DNA of 64,000 nucleotides from Apostichopus japonicus (Eukaryota > Echinodermata > Holothuroidea > Aspidochirotida > Stichopodidae): contig NC_092567.1 in the NCBI RefSeq assembly GCF_037975245.1, positions 11,067,376 to 11,131,375 of the forward strand, in the 5' to 3' direction. Both the position numbers and the translations under genes were made by a program. Shown here piece after piece: positions 38,768 through 52,237 of the stretch (position 1 is the stretch's first letter; each line of letters starts with the position of its first letter). Below the pieces are notes generated by a model, which was not told the origin of the DNA, did no database searches, and was given only the letters and a program-made list of their open reading frames with translations.

Positions 38768-39668
38768 TTCCTGCCCCCACCTCCTCCCTACTCCTGATTC
38801 CATTCCACTTTGCAAAGCGAGGTGTCAGCTATCACCTGCACCGTGTTCCTACACCTATGATTTATCTTAGTACAGTTTGAAGAACATTAAACAAAGAAAC
38901 ACTGAGTGTAAAACCAAAGTTACCTCCCTTTAACGAACTGAAATGCCCTTAGATCCAGCAGTCCTCTTACATGGAGACTGGTTACGTGGTTATGAAAATG
39001 TTTTGTTTACTTTTACATACATAATTTACTTCAAATTTGCTATTAAACAAATCCACTTTTCATCTTTTAACAATTATTTTTAAACAGTGTTTAATTATGA
39101 CTCTCGTAATTTGTGATGACGTCACTGATGTTGAGGGTTCTCTGATCCGTTCATCGTCTCATGGATTATTATTCTTGATCTGAACATCGAATACTCGACT
39201 ATCATGATTTGGTTTCTCAATTTAGTCCAAGACTTGTTTCTGTTTGAATGGGAGAATATGTTTTCATTTAGGCTAATTGTATAATTGATCAGATATATTA
39301 ATGAGATGATAACAATTCTAACCTGATTGGTTTTATTACTAAGAGGATAATAGTTGTAAACTGATCAGGTATAAAACCGAGATGATAATGATAGTAAACT
39401 GATCGGTAGTCCTACTAATATAGAAGGGTTGTTAACTGATCAGCTATATTACTGATATGATAATGATAGTAAACTAATAAGATCAAAATTAAGGAATCAA
39501 CTAGATTGATTACTCAGCTGATATGAAGTTATCATCGAGAGCCAACATAAATCAGTTGAATATAATGTGTATTACTTCATTCCACCCACCCACCCCCCCC
39601 CCCAAAAAAAAAAGAAGAATTACAATTGCAGATGTGTTTTAATCAATTCCGTTCATTTGATTCATCAG
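38768..39668 (+). other. Intronic sequence before visible exon 3
   Basis: Degenerate 50-60-bp repetition of AACTGATCAG/GATAATGATAGTAAACT words at about 39290-39480, then a short C-rich run near 39585-39605. Confidence 0.5.
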
Positions 39669-39727
39669 TATGGAACCATAAGTATCCTGATTTTCGTCGC
39701 CTGAATCTACAGACCGGTCTATGGCAG
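39669..39727 (+). CDS. LRR-like host gene, visible exon 3
   Basis: A 59-base exon between TTCATCAG and GTAAGAT. Two bases complete the Val codon opened by the previous exon, followed by 19 codons (WNHKYPDFRRLNLQTGLWQ) ending in phase 0. RRLNLQTGLW fits an LRR consensus loosely. It lies 14.3 kb downstream of the previous exon in an intron packed with transposons. The donor is a good consensus and the phase agrees with 52238-52273. Confidence 0.6.
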
Positions 39728-40149
39728 GTAAGATATTATGCACCTTTCTTACAGCTATTGCTCATAATGCATTCTGGTCAGCTTATTTGAGCTAAGTTGC
39801 TCTCTGTATTACGGTACCAGTAAATATAAAATTAATATTATGATAACGTAATCGGTGAAATGCAGTTAATAAATGGTAGCATTAGAATTAGATAAACTTA
39901 AAGGAACTTAAAACAACATAAATTTACAGATATCTTCCTGCTCCTGTTCCCAAACGTGTGTCCCATATTAACCAACCATAAATTTGTTTTATTATTCAAG
40001 ATATTCTCTCACAAGTCTATATATATACAATACTTGCTTACAGAAACAAGACACACATGCTAAGTTTTCATTTAATCAGGATTGTATTAATATTTTGCTA
40101 ACATTGAAGAAAAAAGCCTTCATCAGAAAGTAATGAATATTTATGAATA

Positions 40150-41830
40150 TTTATCTACTATATATTTACTGAAAAGATAATAAATTAACTTTGTTCCTTA
40201 AAAAGTGTTAGGGTATTTGAATTATCAATTGCTTAAAGTATTATTTATCCATAAGAGTGTTTATTAGTGACATTGAAACTAATAAACTCTGGTATATATT
40301 ATTCTGAATGGTAATGCTTGCTATGATCCTGGTCATTTGTGTATATGAAAGGAGGAAAAGCTATTTAAATTACTGATATTTCAAAGACTCCGATCTAATA
40401 ATTTTTTGGGGGAGGGGGGCTGGGGGCGGGGGTATTATTAAATTCGTGTAAAATGGGAATAAATTAAAAACATATTAAACTCTGTAGTATAATGTGTAGC
40501 TCTACTAACCCGTTTCGTTGTTCTGTTGTACGGATAACATGATAACCGACACATATGTAATCACTTATATGAATATAAGATATATTCGTATTATTTCCCG
40601 CGTGTTTGTAACAGACACAGATATAAATACATTCGACGGTTTAGAAGATGTCAGGATTCGAATGGGGGGGGGGGGTTGTGTGGGGGTTGTGAGGGGTTTG
40701 TGGGGGGTTAGAGTGGAGTTGTTCCACTCGGTTACTGATAATCTCTTTTAATATTTATAATTTGTCGTCGGCTAATTGTTTATGTATCTTGATAATTATC
40801 TTAAATTGTTAAAGATATTATATTGCAACACCCGGAGCTTATCATCAGTGTCTAGCATAAGGTGGAGTATTGAGGGCGCCAAATAATACAGGAACAGATT
40901 GACATTTGGACAGGTTTGCTACATATTGTACAATCGTTTTTGACACATGCCGTTTTATTAATGTTCGAGGTTGTGAATTTGCATCCAATAAACCTCACGT
41001 TTATTCTGAGATGAAACCATAGAATGTTAAAAATCATATTGAACAGGTCTGTTATTGTAATTTCCGTATATTTATTCATCATAACGCATAACAACAGTCG
41101 TAACAGTCCTTTTAACTGACCATGTATCTTACTGTAGCAGCTCCCTGGTTTTAACTGGTCATGTTTAGTTTAGTTGTTTCTGATGGTGCAGGAGACGTGG
41201 GTCTTCCATACATCATTAAAACACTAACATATATTACTTAAAATTGTTGGTCTTGATTCAAGTAATTACTAATCAAATTAAATTTAACCATTTATATGGT
41301 ACTTTGCGAATTGCTCAAATGCACAGGATGATGGTGAAAATTTGGTAGTTATTAATAGCAACATATATATGGAAAATTTGACTGTAAAAACATATTTCAA
41401 GTTGATTTCTATACTGTCTTGGTGTTTAACTCAAATAATGTTGAGAATTTAGTCAATGCGTAAAGGTTTTAATAAAATGAAATAAAGCTGCATGCTACGT
41501 AATAGGTTATAACGTTGACCAATCCATATAATATTCACACATAACTGGATATCCCTGCAACTAATTAAGAGATCTAAATATGTTGTTTGAGTCGCATGAC
41601 TGCTACTTATACTAGTGAGGTATTTATCGTTTAATTAGATTCAGACAATAGTTTGTCCCACAAAATTATTGTCATTTTTTATTTGTTTGTTTCCAAACCT
41701 TTAATATCTCTGCCTACTCTCATCGTTCCTGGTGTGATTTTTGTGAAATAAAGTAACATTATGTTTTCAAAGTCCTTATCTTTCCTTTTACGGTCAAGTT
41801 TGTTGCCAGCAGATTATAGCAAACACAACA
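40150..41830. repeat. Intronic tandem duplication, unit 1
   Basis: Shares long colinear similarity with 41885-43610, for example AAACTAATAAACTCTGGTAT at about 40276 and 42036, AAATGGGAATAAATTA near 40450 and 42198, and TTATGTTTTCAAAGTCCTT near 41759 against 43529. The copies differ by many substitutions and indels, so the duplication is old. A G-rich insert is at 40408-40433 and another at 40663-40707. Confidence 0.8.
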
Positions 41831-41884
41831 CAAAATACAGAACCTAGATATATCCAATATAGTATTCTTCCATTGTATTAAATC

Positions 41885-43610
41885 TTGATAATAAATTAAC
41901 TGTGTTGCTTAAAAAGCTTCGGGGGATTTGAAGGATCACTTGCTTAAATTTTTATCCAGATTAGTGTATACGACACTGACATAAGTCTGTGGGTCCAAGC
42001 AGGCCTATATAGATAAGGACGGGTCTGGCTTTTATTTGAAACTAATAAACTCTGGTATATTCTTCTGAATGGTAATGCTTGTCATGGCCATTTGTATATA
42101 TGAAGGGAAGAGGAGCTATTTTTATTGATGAAATTTCAAGGGTTCCGATCTAATACTCTTCTTTTTTTTTTCTTGGGGGTGGATAATTGTATTTGTGTAA
42201 AATGGGAATAAATTAGAAAACAGAAAGGAACTCTGTGTTATATATGTGTAGCTCTACTAACCCGCTTTGTTGTTATCTTGTACGGATACCATGGTAACTA
42301 AAATATATGCACTCACTTGATAAAATATTAATATAAGACAGATATTCGTATTATTTCCCTCGTGTTTGGAACAGACACCAAAATACATACATTCGACGAC
42401 GGGGAGGGTGGGTGGAGTTGTTCCAATTACGGTTTAGTCGAAAACTGATAATCTGATTTAAATATTCATAATTTGTCATCCGCTAATTGCTTATTTATCT
42501 TGATAATTACCTTCAAGTGTTAAGGATATTTTATTGCCACACCCATACCTTCCAGCCTCATTCATTACTTATCATTAGTGTCTAGGATTGGGTGGAGAGT
42601 TTAGGGCGCAAAATAATAGAGGAACAACTCATGTAAACTTTTGTATCACGTTTATTCCAAACGTATAGAAACAAACTTATAAAAATCTGGAAGTGAACAG
42701 AAATACATATCTTTAACATATATTTTTGAGATAAAAGTCTGTAAGTAAATTACGAGCATTGGTATGATAATTAACAACTCAGCATATCATTTCAACATAT
42801 AGTAGAAGACTAGTAGCGTGTATGACTCTGAAACAACATAATTGACATAACCGACGCTGCTTAACGTTTCCAACATACCACTATAAATCCTCGTGAAACA
42901 TTGGTATTATTCTTCTGAACCAAAATTTAGTTGTAGTAAAAATCAATGACTTATACAAATATCTTAATCAAACAATGTCTTCACCTAAAGAAATGTACTG
43001 AACATATCCCGCGTTTACTTCACCATCTCGATGTACATTAAATATGAAACCTTATAATGTTGTCAATCTTGTTGCACCGTTCTTGTTTATGTTCATTTAA
43101 TTCGGGGCAAAGGTTCATCATAGCACATACAACAGTCGTAACAACAGTCCGTTTAGCCTACCCTGCAGCTTACTGTAGCTGTCCTTGCATATTTGCCTTT
43201 GTAGCAGACTCCCATGATTTCACTGGTTATGTTCATTTTCTTCGTTTTCTCTGGTGTAAGGAGAAGTTGGTCTTCCATTGACTAAAGCTGCCTTTTACGT
43301 CATAGGTTGTAAATTGACCAAATCGTGAAATATTCGCAGAATTGTTGGGTACCCTGCAACTAAATAAGATATCTAGATATGTTATCACAATCACGCGACT
43401 TCTAATGATTAGTGAATTATTTGTCGTTTAACCAGATTTAGACTATTTGTGTACGATAAATTTAGTGTCATAGATATTTCTTTGTTAAAAAACTTACTTT
43501 AATCTTCCCCGGTGGACTGAAGTACCATTATGTTTTCAAGTCCTTCTCATTCCTTCAACGGTCAAGTTTACTACCAGCAGATTGTCGCAAAAACAACACA
43601 AAGTACAAAG
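41885..43610. repeat. Intronic tandem duplication, unit 2
   Basis: Second copy of 40150-41830 in the same orientation. It holds the motif GTGGGTCCAAGCAGGC (about 41990), also present near 50487, where a third, more eroded copy seems to run from about 50390 to 51480. Confidence 0.8.
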
Positions 43611-44206
43611 TACACTTTTGCTACTCTTCCTTCTAGGTTCAATCTTACTCAATTATTAACTCAAATTTATCAAGGTAAATGTCCCTGCGACGGTTCCACG
43701 AACACTCATGTGTATATGACATTAAATACCTGTAGTTTCTAGGTCAGAAATGAGGATGAACTGGTTCTGTAACGCAGTGGCGGAGAAACAGGGGGGTGGG
43801 GGGGGTTTAACCCCCCACTTTTTGAAGAGGGGGGCTGGCCCACACAATAAACCCCCCTAGTTTTTGCCAGTAATGTTCTGTTATAGCCTATGTTATGTGC
43901 TCCAAATGGAAAAATAAATCAAATTATTAATTTGAAATTGTAAAAGTCATTTCAACCTTTTACCTGGTAGGCTACATCAACAATTAACGACCGAAAACCG
44001 AGTTAGAATTGACCCACACATTATTTCTAGCCCCTTTCCCCCACCTTGCGCATTGGAACTTGTAGCTCATAGCGCTAACTTCACCCACAACAGACATACA
44101 CAAAATAACGTTTTGTTGCTGTTGAATAGCTTTGAAACTGTATACACTTGCCAACTTCAACGAGGTGAAGGAAGGAAAAGAAAAAGAAGAAAGAGAGAAA
44201 AGGAGA

Positions 44207-45104
44207 CAGGGGCGTAGCGAGCGGGGGGGTGTGGGGGGGGTGTCACACCCCCCAATAATTTGGTCGCTGTCGGCAAATTTTGGGTCTGTCGGCAAAAGGA
44301 GAAAAGGTGAAGAGAGCGGAAGGGGAAGAAAGAAGGAAAGCTGAATAGAGAAAAGGAGAACGGGAGCTTCTTCCGTGCCAAATTTGACTTAAAATATGCA
44401 CCAGATTGCATCTAAGGACGTTTCAAAACTAAAAATTTTCCAAAGGGGATGGGTAGACCCCCTACCCTAAGACCCCTCCCCCATTCCAGTCACCACTTCC
44501 AGATCCGCCGGCAAATCAAATTTGACTTAAAATATGCACCAGATTGCATCTAAGGACGTTTCAAAACTAAAAAATTGCCAAAGGGGAGGGGGACACCCCC
44601 TCCCCTTAGACCCCTCCCCCATTTCAGTCACCACTTCCAGATCCGTCGGCAAATCAAATTTGACTTAAAATATACACCAGATTGCATCTAAGGACGTTTC
44701 AAAACTAAAAATTTTCTTAAATTTTCTTAGAGCCTCCCCCATTTCAGTCACCACTTCCAGATCCGTCGGCAAATCAAATTTGACTTAAAATATACACCAG
44801 ATTGCATCTAAGGACGTTTCAAAACTAAAAGTTTTCTTAAATTTTCTAAGATTTTCTTAAATTTTTTAGACCCCTCCCCCATTTCAGTCACCACTTCAAG
44901 ATCCGTCAGCAAATCAAATTTGACTTAAAATATGCACCAGATTGCATCTAAGGACGTTTCAAAACTAAAAAATTGTCAAAGGGGAGGGGGACACCACCTC
45001 CCCTTAGACCCCTCCCCCATTTCAGTCACCACTTCCAGATCCGTCGGCAAATCAAATTCTCCTCACCCCCCCCCCAACAAAAAAAAACCTTCGCTACGCC
45101 CCTG
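44207..45104. mobile_element. Nested hAT-type element (CAGGGGCGTAGCGA TIR) with internal tandem array
   Basis: The ends CAGGGGCGTAGCGA and TCGCTACGCCCCTG are perfect inverted repeats, flanked by the exact duplication AAAGGAGA (44199-44206 and 45105-45112). It landed in the purine-rich part of a 14191-type element. Most of its length is a tandem array. Confidence 0.9.
44391..45057. repeat. Tandem array, 120-140-bp unit, five copies
   Basis: The word AATTTGACTTAAAATAT recurs at 44391, 44519, 44657, 44777 and 44917. Each unit also has CAGATTGCATCTAAGGACG and a C-rich end with CAGTCACCACTTC. Unit length varies by expansion of C/G and TTTTCTTAAA parts. It is internal to 44207-45104. Confidence 0.9.
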
Positions 45105-45258
45105 AAAGGAGAAAAGGATGGAGTAGAAAATACGGCAAGAAAACGGGAAGAGAAAGAGGAACAGTGACAAAATTATTCGAATTTGTAAAGCAAACAGCAG
45201 ATATCACATCATATCAGTGAGCATGAAAATGGCGTTCCACGATAAACAGCCTCCAAAC

Positions 45259-45815
45259 CATGGGCGCAGATCCTGGTGAGGACAGCGGGACGCGTCCCCA
45301 CCAACTTTTTCAGTAGTGGGGACATGATATACCGTGGCCCCACCAATTTGTCTTGACCAGTAGCTGCATTTCAAGTTCCCCTGTATTGAACTTTGGCGCA
45401 GTTGGATCCAGCATTGTGCAAATGACATGCAGCAGTTCTCATTTTATTGTATGTTATCCACAGTTGTTAAATATAGGACGGAAATTGCATTTGCGGCAGT
45501 CTATATTTGTTTTCTGGGAGAGGACCCCAGACCCATCGTATATACATAAGTGTACTTGGATTATTTGTCCCTGATTTTCTTTCTGCAGACGCCCATGTAT
45601 TTCTCCAAACTAAATTTCTAAGCCATGAGATCTAAAACTTAAGGAGGTTTAGGAGCATCATTAGGTCTGGGAAGTGTTATTTCCGGCGATCTGGGAGGTA
45701 TATTTGCCCAAAAAAATCCCACGCTACGCGCGAACCCATGGTCGCGCTCCGCTTAGATAGTGTCATAGAACAGACACGCGTCCCCACCATTATCCAAGAC
45801 TGATCTGCGCCCTAG
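45259..45815. mobile_element. Nested hAT-like element (GGGCGCAGATC TIR)
   Basis: The left end CATGGGCGCAGATC and right end GATCTGCGCCCTAG are inverted repeats with two mismatches at the tip. The flanks CTCCAAAC (45251-45258) and CTCAAAAC (45816-45823) match at 7 of 8 bases. The related sequence at 14968-14980 runs through this point without an insertion, which gives an empty-site comparison. Confidence 0.82.
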
Positions 45816-46628
45816 CTCAAAACTGTCGATGTGTGTAGCGTTCGGTTTCGGAAATATCTGGTATATTTTTATTTCCTTCAACGAAATTTTTTAGTAGCCG
45901 TCTGAATTTTCGAAAATTCCCTGACCAACATTCTTCAACATACTTCATCATACTCGTGCAATTTTGACCCGTCTGTTAGGGTTTGAAGGAGGTTTTTCTA
46001 TATCGTTTGTCCATAGATGATATTTTGTGCAACATTATGGGTATGTTTTGAAGTGAATTTATTCACGAGAATTGTGAATTTTCAAATTCTGAACAGTGGG
46101 GCTGACGGATATTGTGGGCCGCGATGAAGAATCACCTACAAAAGCAATGATCCACAGGATATGTGATGAAGTCGAACGTGTGTGACTGGTGACAATCTTC
46201 AAAAAGGTTAGATGAGAAAAAAGTATTTGGAAAAAACTTGGTTCTCAGGCAAAAGTGTACATATGGTTGGTCAGTTTCCAGCTCGAGAAGTGCCATTTCC
46301 GGTGATCTGGGGGTACCAAAACCAGAAATTTGCTTGTACGCTGCGCGCCAACTAATGGTGGCGCTCCGCTTAGATAGTAATACGCGCCCCAGGTTAGAAA
46401 ATCCTGCATACGCCCCTGGTTAAATGCAGCTTTTCAAGGCCTGGGCAGTGCCATTTACTGCAATCTGGGAGGCAATATTTGCCAAAAAATTCTTGTGCAC
46501 TTCGCGCCAACTTATGGTGGCGCTCCACCTAGATAGTGAGCCAGCAGTTATGACTTTTTATTTCATCAATGGCCTGCAACCCCCCCCCCCCCCACTTCTG
46601 ACAAGAAATCTCCGCCACTGCTGTAACG

Positions 46629-49600
46629 GATGGTGACCGATGCGAAGCAGCGCGATTCAACATTGTTGTTCTTAGTATGGTTTTAAAGTCATACCAGAAA
46701 CTGTTTTTTTATTGCCTATTATTTGTGTGTGGGGTGCATAGATAAACGAAATTGCTTTTGAACATCAGACTCACTGTTTTCCAGAGTGCAATGGTGGACA
46801 TTTTGGCGATTGACATAAATGAAGGAAGAAGTGATACGTTTAATGATAAAATGAAGAAAAAAAATGAAGACTATTTTGTAATTTGAAAATATTATATTCG
46901 TGGTTTGAAATAAACTTTAGAAGAAGGTCTTGCAAATATATTTTTAGTGGCACAAGATTCTCTCTGTGGAGTAAATCATTACCGATGATTCGGTGGAGCT
47001 GTGATTAAATCACTTCCCACGCACATTTACACAAGAAAACTATATTACCAGTCAGCATGTGGGAGCAATTATACTACTGCTTCGTTCTGTTTTCTAGATA
47101 CCATAGTAACCAAAGAACTGGACACGTATTTTGTGACGCCGGCTGTAAACGGACACAATGTTGAAAAAGATCACGTACATGAATCTATTTTTTGCGTCGC
47201 AGATATATATATTCTAAGCCTTTGTCGTATATTGCTTTCTGCATTTTGTTAAAGTGCTTTAATATGTGCAGTAGACAAAAAGGATTCTAGTCATTCTGTT
47301 TGAATAAACTTTACAGCAACGCAAAGAAGAAATAACTGAAGGGCTTTATTTCATTCTTTGGGGCAAGATATTAAGATTGTGTACATTTCTGTTGGCTTTA
47401 ACTAAAATACCTTAAGTGCAAGATACAATGGGTGTTCCATACGAATAGTGCATGTCTTCTCAATATAATAGATTGTCCAATCAAAACGTTAAAAGGAATA
47501 ATTAGTTAACGGAAGAGCTGTTAATGTTGCAGATTATAATTATGGGGATTTTTAATCTAATTTTTTTGTACACTGTTATTGATGAAAGAATTATCCCTCG
47601 CAATCGAAATGGTATAAGCAATGCTATAACTAAAATATCACCTTTGACGATGTCATAAGAGGGATTTGTCTGAAATACAGACTAAGCTGATTTACAGATA
47701 CGACTGCCTGGTATAAAATACAACACATAGTCATATATATAGTATATTGCTATATGTATTCTGTTGCAGTCGATACGGGGGCTAAGACATGTTCGTATAC
47801 TTGGATGAAAGTGCTACAGCATGCATAGCTATAGAGACTTAACTAGTTTTGTTGAAATTCTAACTTTCAGATATTGACATAAAGATTCAGTTGTTTTTTT
47901 GTATTACATTGTTGTAAACTGTGACAGATCAGTGAGTTATGGGACATTAGTATGTATTACAGGTCACGGTAGGTCAGAGCGTTAATCTAGGATATGATCT
48001 TCATTTTCCCGACACTCTTACATGTTGTCAAGTGTGTACCTCCTGTCACGCTCACATTAAGTGTTAGAAAGTCCCCATGACGTTATTACAAAGTCTTCAT
48101 CAAGTTGTATTTTGTTGGTGGTAGAAATAAACTGTCCCTACTCCTCTCTTTCAACGCCCTTTCATCTGATTTGGAAACATATTCATGTGTTCCTGAAGCA
48201 TCCATATCTGTTGTTGTATTATGTTATTAATTTAACATGAAACGAAACCTTATAAAACTGTAAATGTTAGATAGACTTGTGCGCAAACGTGGTAATTAAT
48301 GTAATCACACGTAGCACTTAATTATATTATTCTGATTCAGTAAACTTGAACCCAATTAAAGACGATCGGTCATAAAAATCCATGTATTGCCTAATTATCG
48401 TTATAGCATACTTTCTCTGGTTTAATGTGTAATATATAAATGAACATATTAAAGATGGAAAAGCATCTTCATAACAGATTCTAATGGCGGAAGGGGGGGG
48501 GGCTAGGTCCAGAACTGAAGTAACGATAATTATATATTGTGTTAATGTTCATTTGTCCAACGACGAGGACTTATTTGTCCAGGATGTATTTATCGTCAAA
48601 TACAACATATACGTCAGGAACCCTTGTTACTAGGCATGGTACAAATATTATGAGGTATGGTAAAAATAAATGAAACTAAATGAAGTCTCCCTTCCACTCC
48701 CGTACCCCAGCACTTTCGTCTTATTTCCTTATTATTGTTGTTGTCCTTCTTTCTCTGCATGTGTCACCCACAAAAAGAATGCAAGTGGCAATGCGACACA
48801 TTCGCCTAGCGGCTATCCAAAATCAAAATGCAATGTAAAAAAGAAATACTCCAACCAACTAATGATGCAGAACAAGTTTTATAAATTCAACTTCTTAAGT
48901 GAATAGGTATTTATTGAGGAGGAACTTTCTCCTTAAAATAATAAAAAAAGGAACATGCAAAATAAAGGTTACAGCGTTCTGTAATACTGCTTAGGAACAC
49001 GTAGGACTCCTGAATACTTAGAGATAACAGATTGCTTTGGCGCAATCTTTACCAGAGGATAACATATACTAGATTTAGCTTAACTACTGAAAAGGTTAAG
49101 ACTTTCCAAAGTTTTGATACCCCTGGATCTTTTTCAATTGCGAGAGAGCAAACTGGCACGTATAAATTTAGACTTAATATATATTAATTGGATATTCTTT
49201 TCTCTATAGAAGAATGAGATTACCTCTTCTAGTCTGAAGAGCTTTCCCCCCTTTACATCATGAAATTCTGATTTAACATTTATCTTAAAAAAAAAATGAG
49301 TTCTGAGTTGTCACTATGACGAATATTGCCTAAAGGTGTTGACAATACTTGTTGACACGTGGTTGCTGATATCAGGTTGTGGTAGGTGTTATAGTCGGTG
49401 ATAAAACTATCCTCAAAAGCTTCCGGTCTTCGACCCAATGTGAGAGGAAAGTGGCAAATGGTTCCAGTTCTTAAACTGTCAGACGAGCTCTGCAATACAG
49501 CTTTACTTTATCCGGTCAGGTGATGTACTTCCATCCCAACTCTGCCGACAAGCTGCCCTATCCAGAACACTAAATATTGTGTGATACTGGAATCTCCAGG

Positions 49601-50389
49601 GAAAAATTGTGTTTCAAGCTTTCACAGTTAAATGCCAGATATTAATTAAAGTATGCCAGCCCAGGCTTCAATACAGGTATCCTATATATAGGATCCTGTG
49701 CCCCATGATATGAAAATCACAATATTGTAGCTCCGTCTTTTTCAGCTAAGAGATATAGCAGGACTCAATCCGATGATGGTATTTTGGAGAGTGAATAAAA
49801 ATCTTATCCAACACTCACTTTACTGGCTGGATGTGATGTCACACGTAATTACTAGTGCATCAATTTGCATAACTTGGCAATACAATACATTGTCATCTTG
49901 AATATGTCCTGCCCTGGTAGGTTTCTTTTGTGTGCACTAGCTATGCTATGCTACCCTGTACCTTTGTATTTTTATACTATGCCCTGACCTGGTGATGTTT
50001 CTTTTGTATACATACTCAATTATGCTACCTTGTATTTTTGTAGTGAATAGAGGGATTAGGGTTTATGTAAATTGTCCTACATCCTTGGATACTACTTTCC
50101 AACATCAACAACAACCAGCATTGACTAAAGTAAAAGTTACTAAAAAAAAACTTTCTAAAATAAACAGCTGACAGATTGACTTCTTCTGTCATACAAATAC
50201 AAATTAACTAAATTATACTATTCTAATGTGACAGCATGTAAACTCCTTTATGCTCTCCTTATATAAGTAATTGCAATGTGAATCAATACAAATTCTCAAC
50301 TTTAAAGTAGAGAATATTCAGACAGATAAAAACATATAAAACAAAATGAATCTATTGTGCTTCCATTATCTCTCTTCTTCGGTTCTAGT
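46629..50389 (+). other. Intronic sequence, nothing recognised
   Basis: AT-rich; one G-run at 48494-48505. No element ends or splice-supported exon seen. Confidence 0.5.
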
Positions 50390-51480
50390 AGTTTGAGTTG
50401 TAATGGGATTTGAGGGATCCCTATTGATTATATTTCATGATTTATTTCGATTAATGTATATATATACGTGACTGATGTGAATGTGTGGGTCCAAGCAGGC
50501 TTATATATAAAAGGACGTATGTGGGTTTAACTTTAAAATAAGAAACAAATGGATTTTTTTTAGGTAGGTTAAATCACCTCGATGTACTTTAACATACTAG
50601 AAAAATTAAAGGAGAGGTGATTACCTAAAAGTTTAACTAAAATATTCAATTTAAGGTTTTTATTTCATTTTTAAGAAACGCAGGGATGTGCCCACGCTGG
50701 GCGGCCCCGAACAGCATTACAAATTACCGCCCAGCACTGTCTTAAAAATCGTGAATCCCGCCCAGCACTATTTTCATCTAAAATCCCGACATTCCTAACA
50801 ATATATTCAACATAAATTGGGCTTAGCCTATGCCAAAATCATACAGACTATTAATGTATCAGTTACGCATGCGAGAAACATTACTTACGGCTCCCAATCG
50901 GTCCCTTGCAAAATCTCTTTGAAACAAACTAATAACTTTTACCAGGTACGTAATATATTTCACTAAAAAAATTGTATATTGTAGTCAAAACTAGTACATG
51001 TGTATGTGCTTAAAAGTGCCAGCATTTGGCATCTGAGCACCTTCAAAATTCGAAGGGGGGAGGGGGACAGCCCCTTTCCCCTTAGACCCTTCCCACAGGA
51101 CGGCGATCAGTATACCCGGCACTCAGGAAATCCTGGGCACATCCCTGGAAACGTCTTTTTTTACCATCTTCTGTACGTACAGTAGTATGAATAGGCAGCA
51201 GCATTATCATATGACAAAAAGTCAACGGTGAATCTAAACTAATAGTGGTTTTAAAATATTTGTAGTATTTCTTTCGTATTTTGCATAACGGCTAAATAAA
51301 ATTTTAAAAATAGTATCTCGAAGGAGCCTGGGTCGGAGTTGGAGGAGGGGTGGGGGTGTTGAAAGTTCCTAGTAATGTGGTTGATTTTGTAAAATTTACC
51401 ACCCGGCAAATTGACTAATGTTTTATCTTCATGATTATATTCAAGTGCTGACGATAATTTAATGCAACATCCGGGCCTTT
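50390..51480. repeat. Third, eroded copy of the intronic duplication
   Basis: Similarity to unit 2 includes GTGGGTCCAAGCAGGC near 50487 and the ATTATATTCAAGTGCTGACG region near 51435, which resembles 42505-42540. The element 50681-51147 interrupts it. Similarity is patchy. Confidence 0.5.
50681..51147. mobile_element. Short DNA transposon (CAGGGATGTGCCCA ends)
   Basis: Left CAGGGATGTGCCCACG and right CCTGGGCACATCCCTG are inverted repeats with one mismatch. The flanks share GAAACG but not in exact register for an 8-bp duplication. Internal CCGCCCAGCACT words repeat. 467 bp, no coding capacity. Confidence 0.7.
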
Positions 51481-52237
51481 TATTCTCACATGGTCCGTAT
51501 TGTTATTAGTATACTTTTTCCATCAGAATCATTCAATATGTCTATATCATATAGTATAAGAAACACTCTGATGTAGTTGAGTCCATTTACGTCCTGATTC
51601 CGAGCCCAGTGCGAGACCACTTTGTTCGGGTATGGTACTCTCGAGTCCGAACAGCGTTCTATAGAGTATATGAGCAAACCAAGTCCGAGTCCATCTAATA
51701 TATAGAGACACAGCAATGAAGAGCTCACGCGGTTTCAGCCTATACTGGACTAATAGACACGCAGGGAGTATCGGTTAAATAAACTCACTCTAAATATTCC
51801 TTAATTTACAGACCGTCGCTTTTTGGTCTAAATGTTCCTTGCCTAACGTTGAACAAAGAGAGTAAAATATAAGAAAACTGATTATGTGTGCATGTACAAA
51901 TTACCAATTCAACATAAGGTTGTAGTGTTTAATGACGTCACTCAGTGTTTGATTACGTCACTAAGTGTTTAATGACGGGCTTAAAACTATGTCTTCCCTA
52001 TAAAGCTGATGTTTATATTCATGTTATTAAGTCCGTGCATCTTACATTGACGAGTCTGTCTCCTTTATTGACTTTAGGGTATTCAATGTAGATGTGCGTT
52101 TACCTGCCAGGAATAGTTTACTGTTATATTTGTGAAGATATATCATTCAAATTTATATATTTTTTGCTTCGTCATATTATGTTTTCCTGAAATTCAATTT
52201 CAAAATTTCATGAATAAAATATTTCTCTTCCCTTCAG

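Larger units (their letters stand above)
43775..46620. mobile_element. hAT-type element (CAGTGGCGGAGA TIR), host of nested insertions
   Basis: Ends CAGTGGCGGAGA and TCTCCGCCACTG are perfect inverted repeats. The 8-bp duplication CTGTAACG is exact (43767-43774 and 46621-46628). It carries at least two complete nested elements (44207-45104 and 45259-45815) and the right part of a 14191-type element ending at 46418 (CGCCCCTG). Its own hairpin module lies at about 46506-46537. Confidence 0.92.

Noticed and set aside
44391-45057. Regular tandem repeat as a possible CRISPR-like array
   Set aside because: Units are contiguous 120-140-bp repeats without unique spacers, inside a eukaryotic hAT element.
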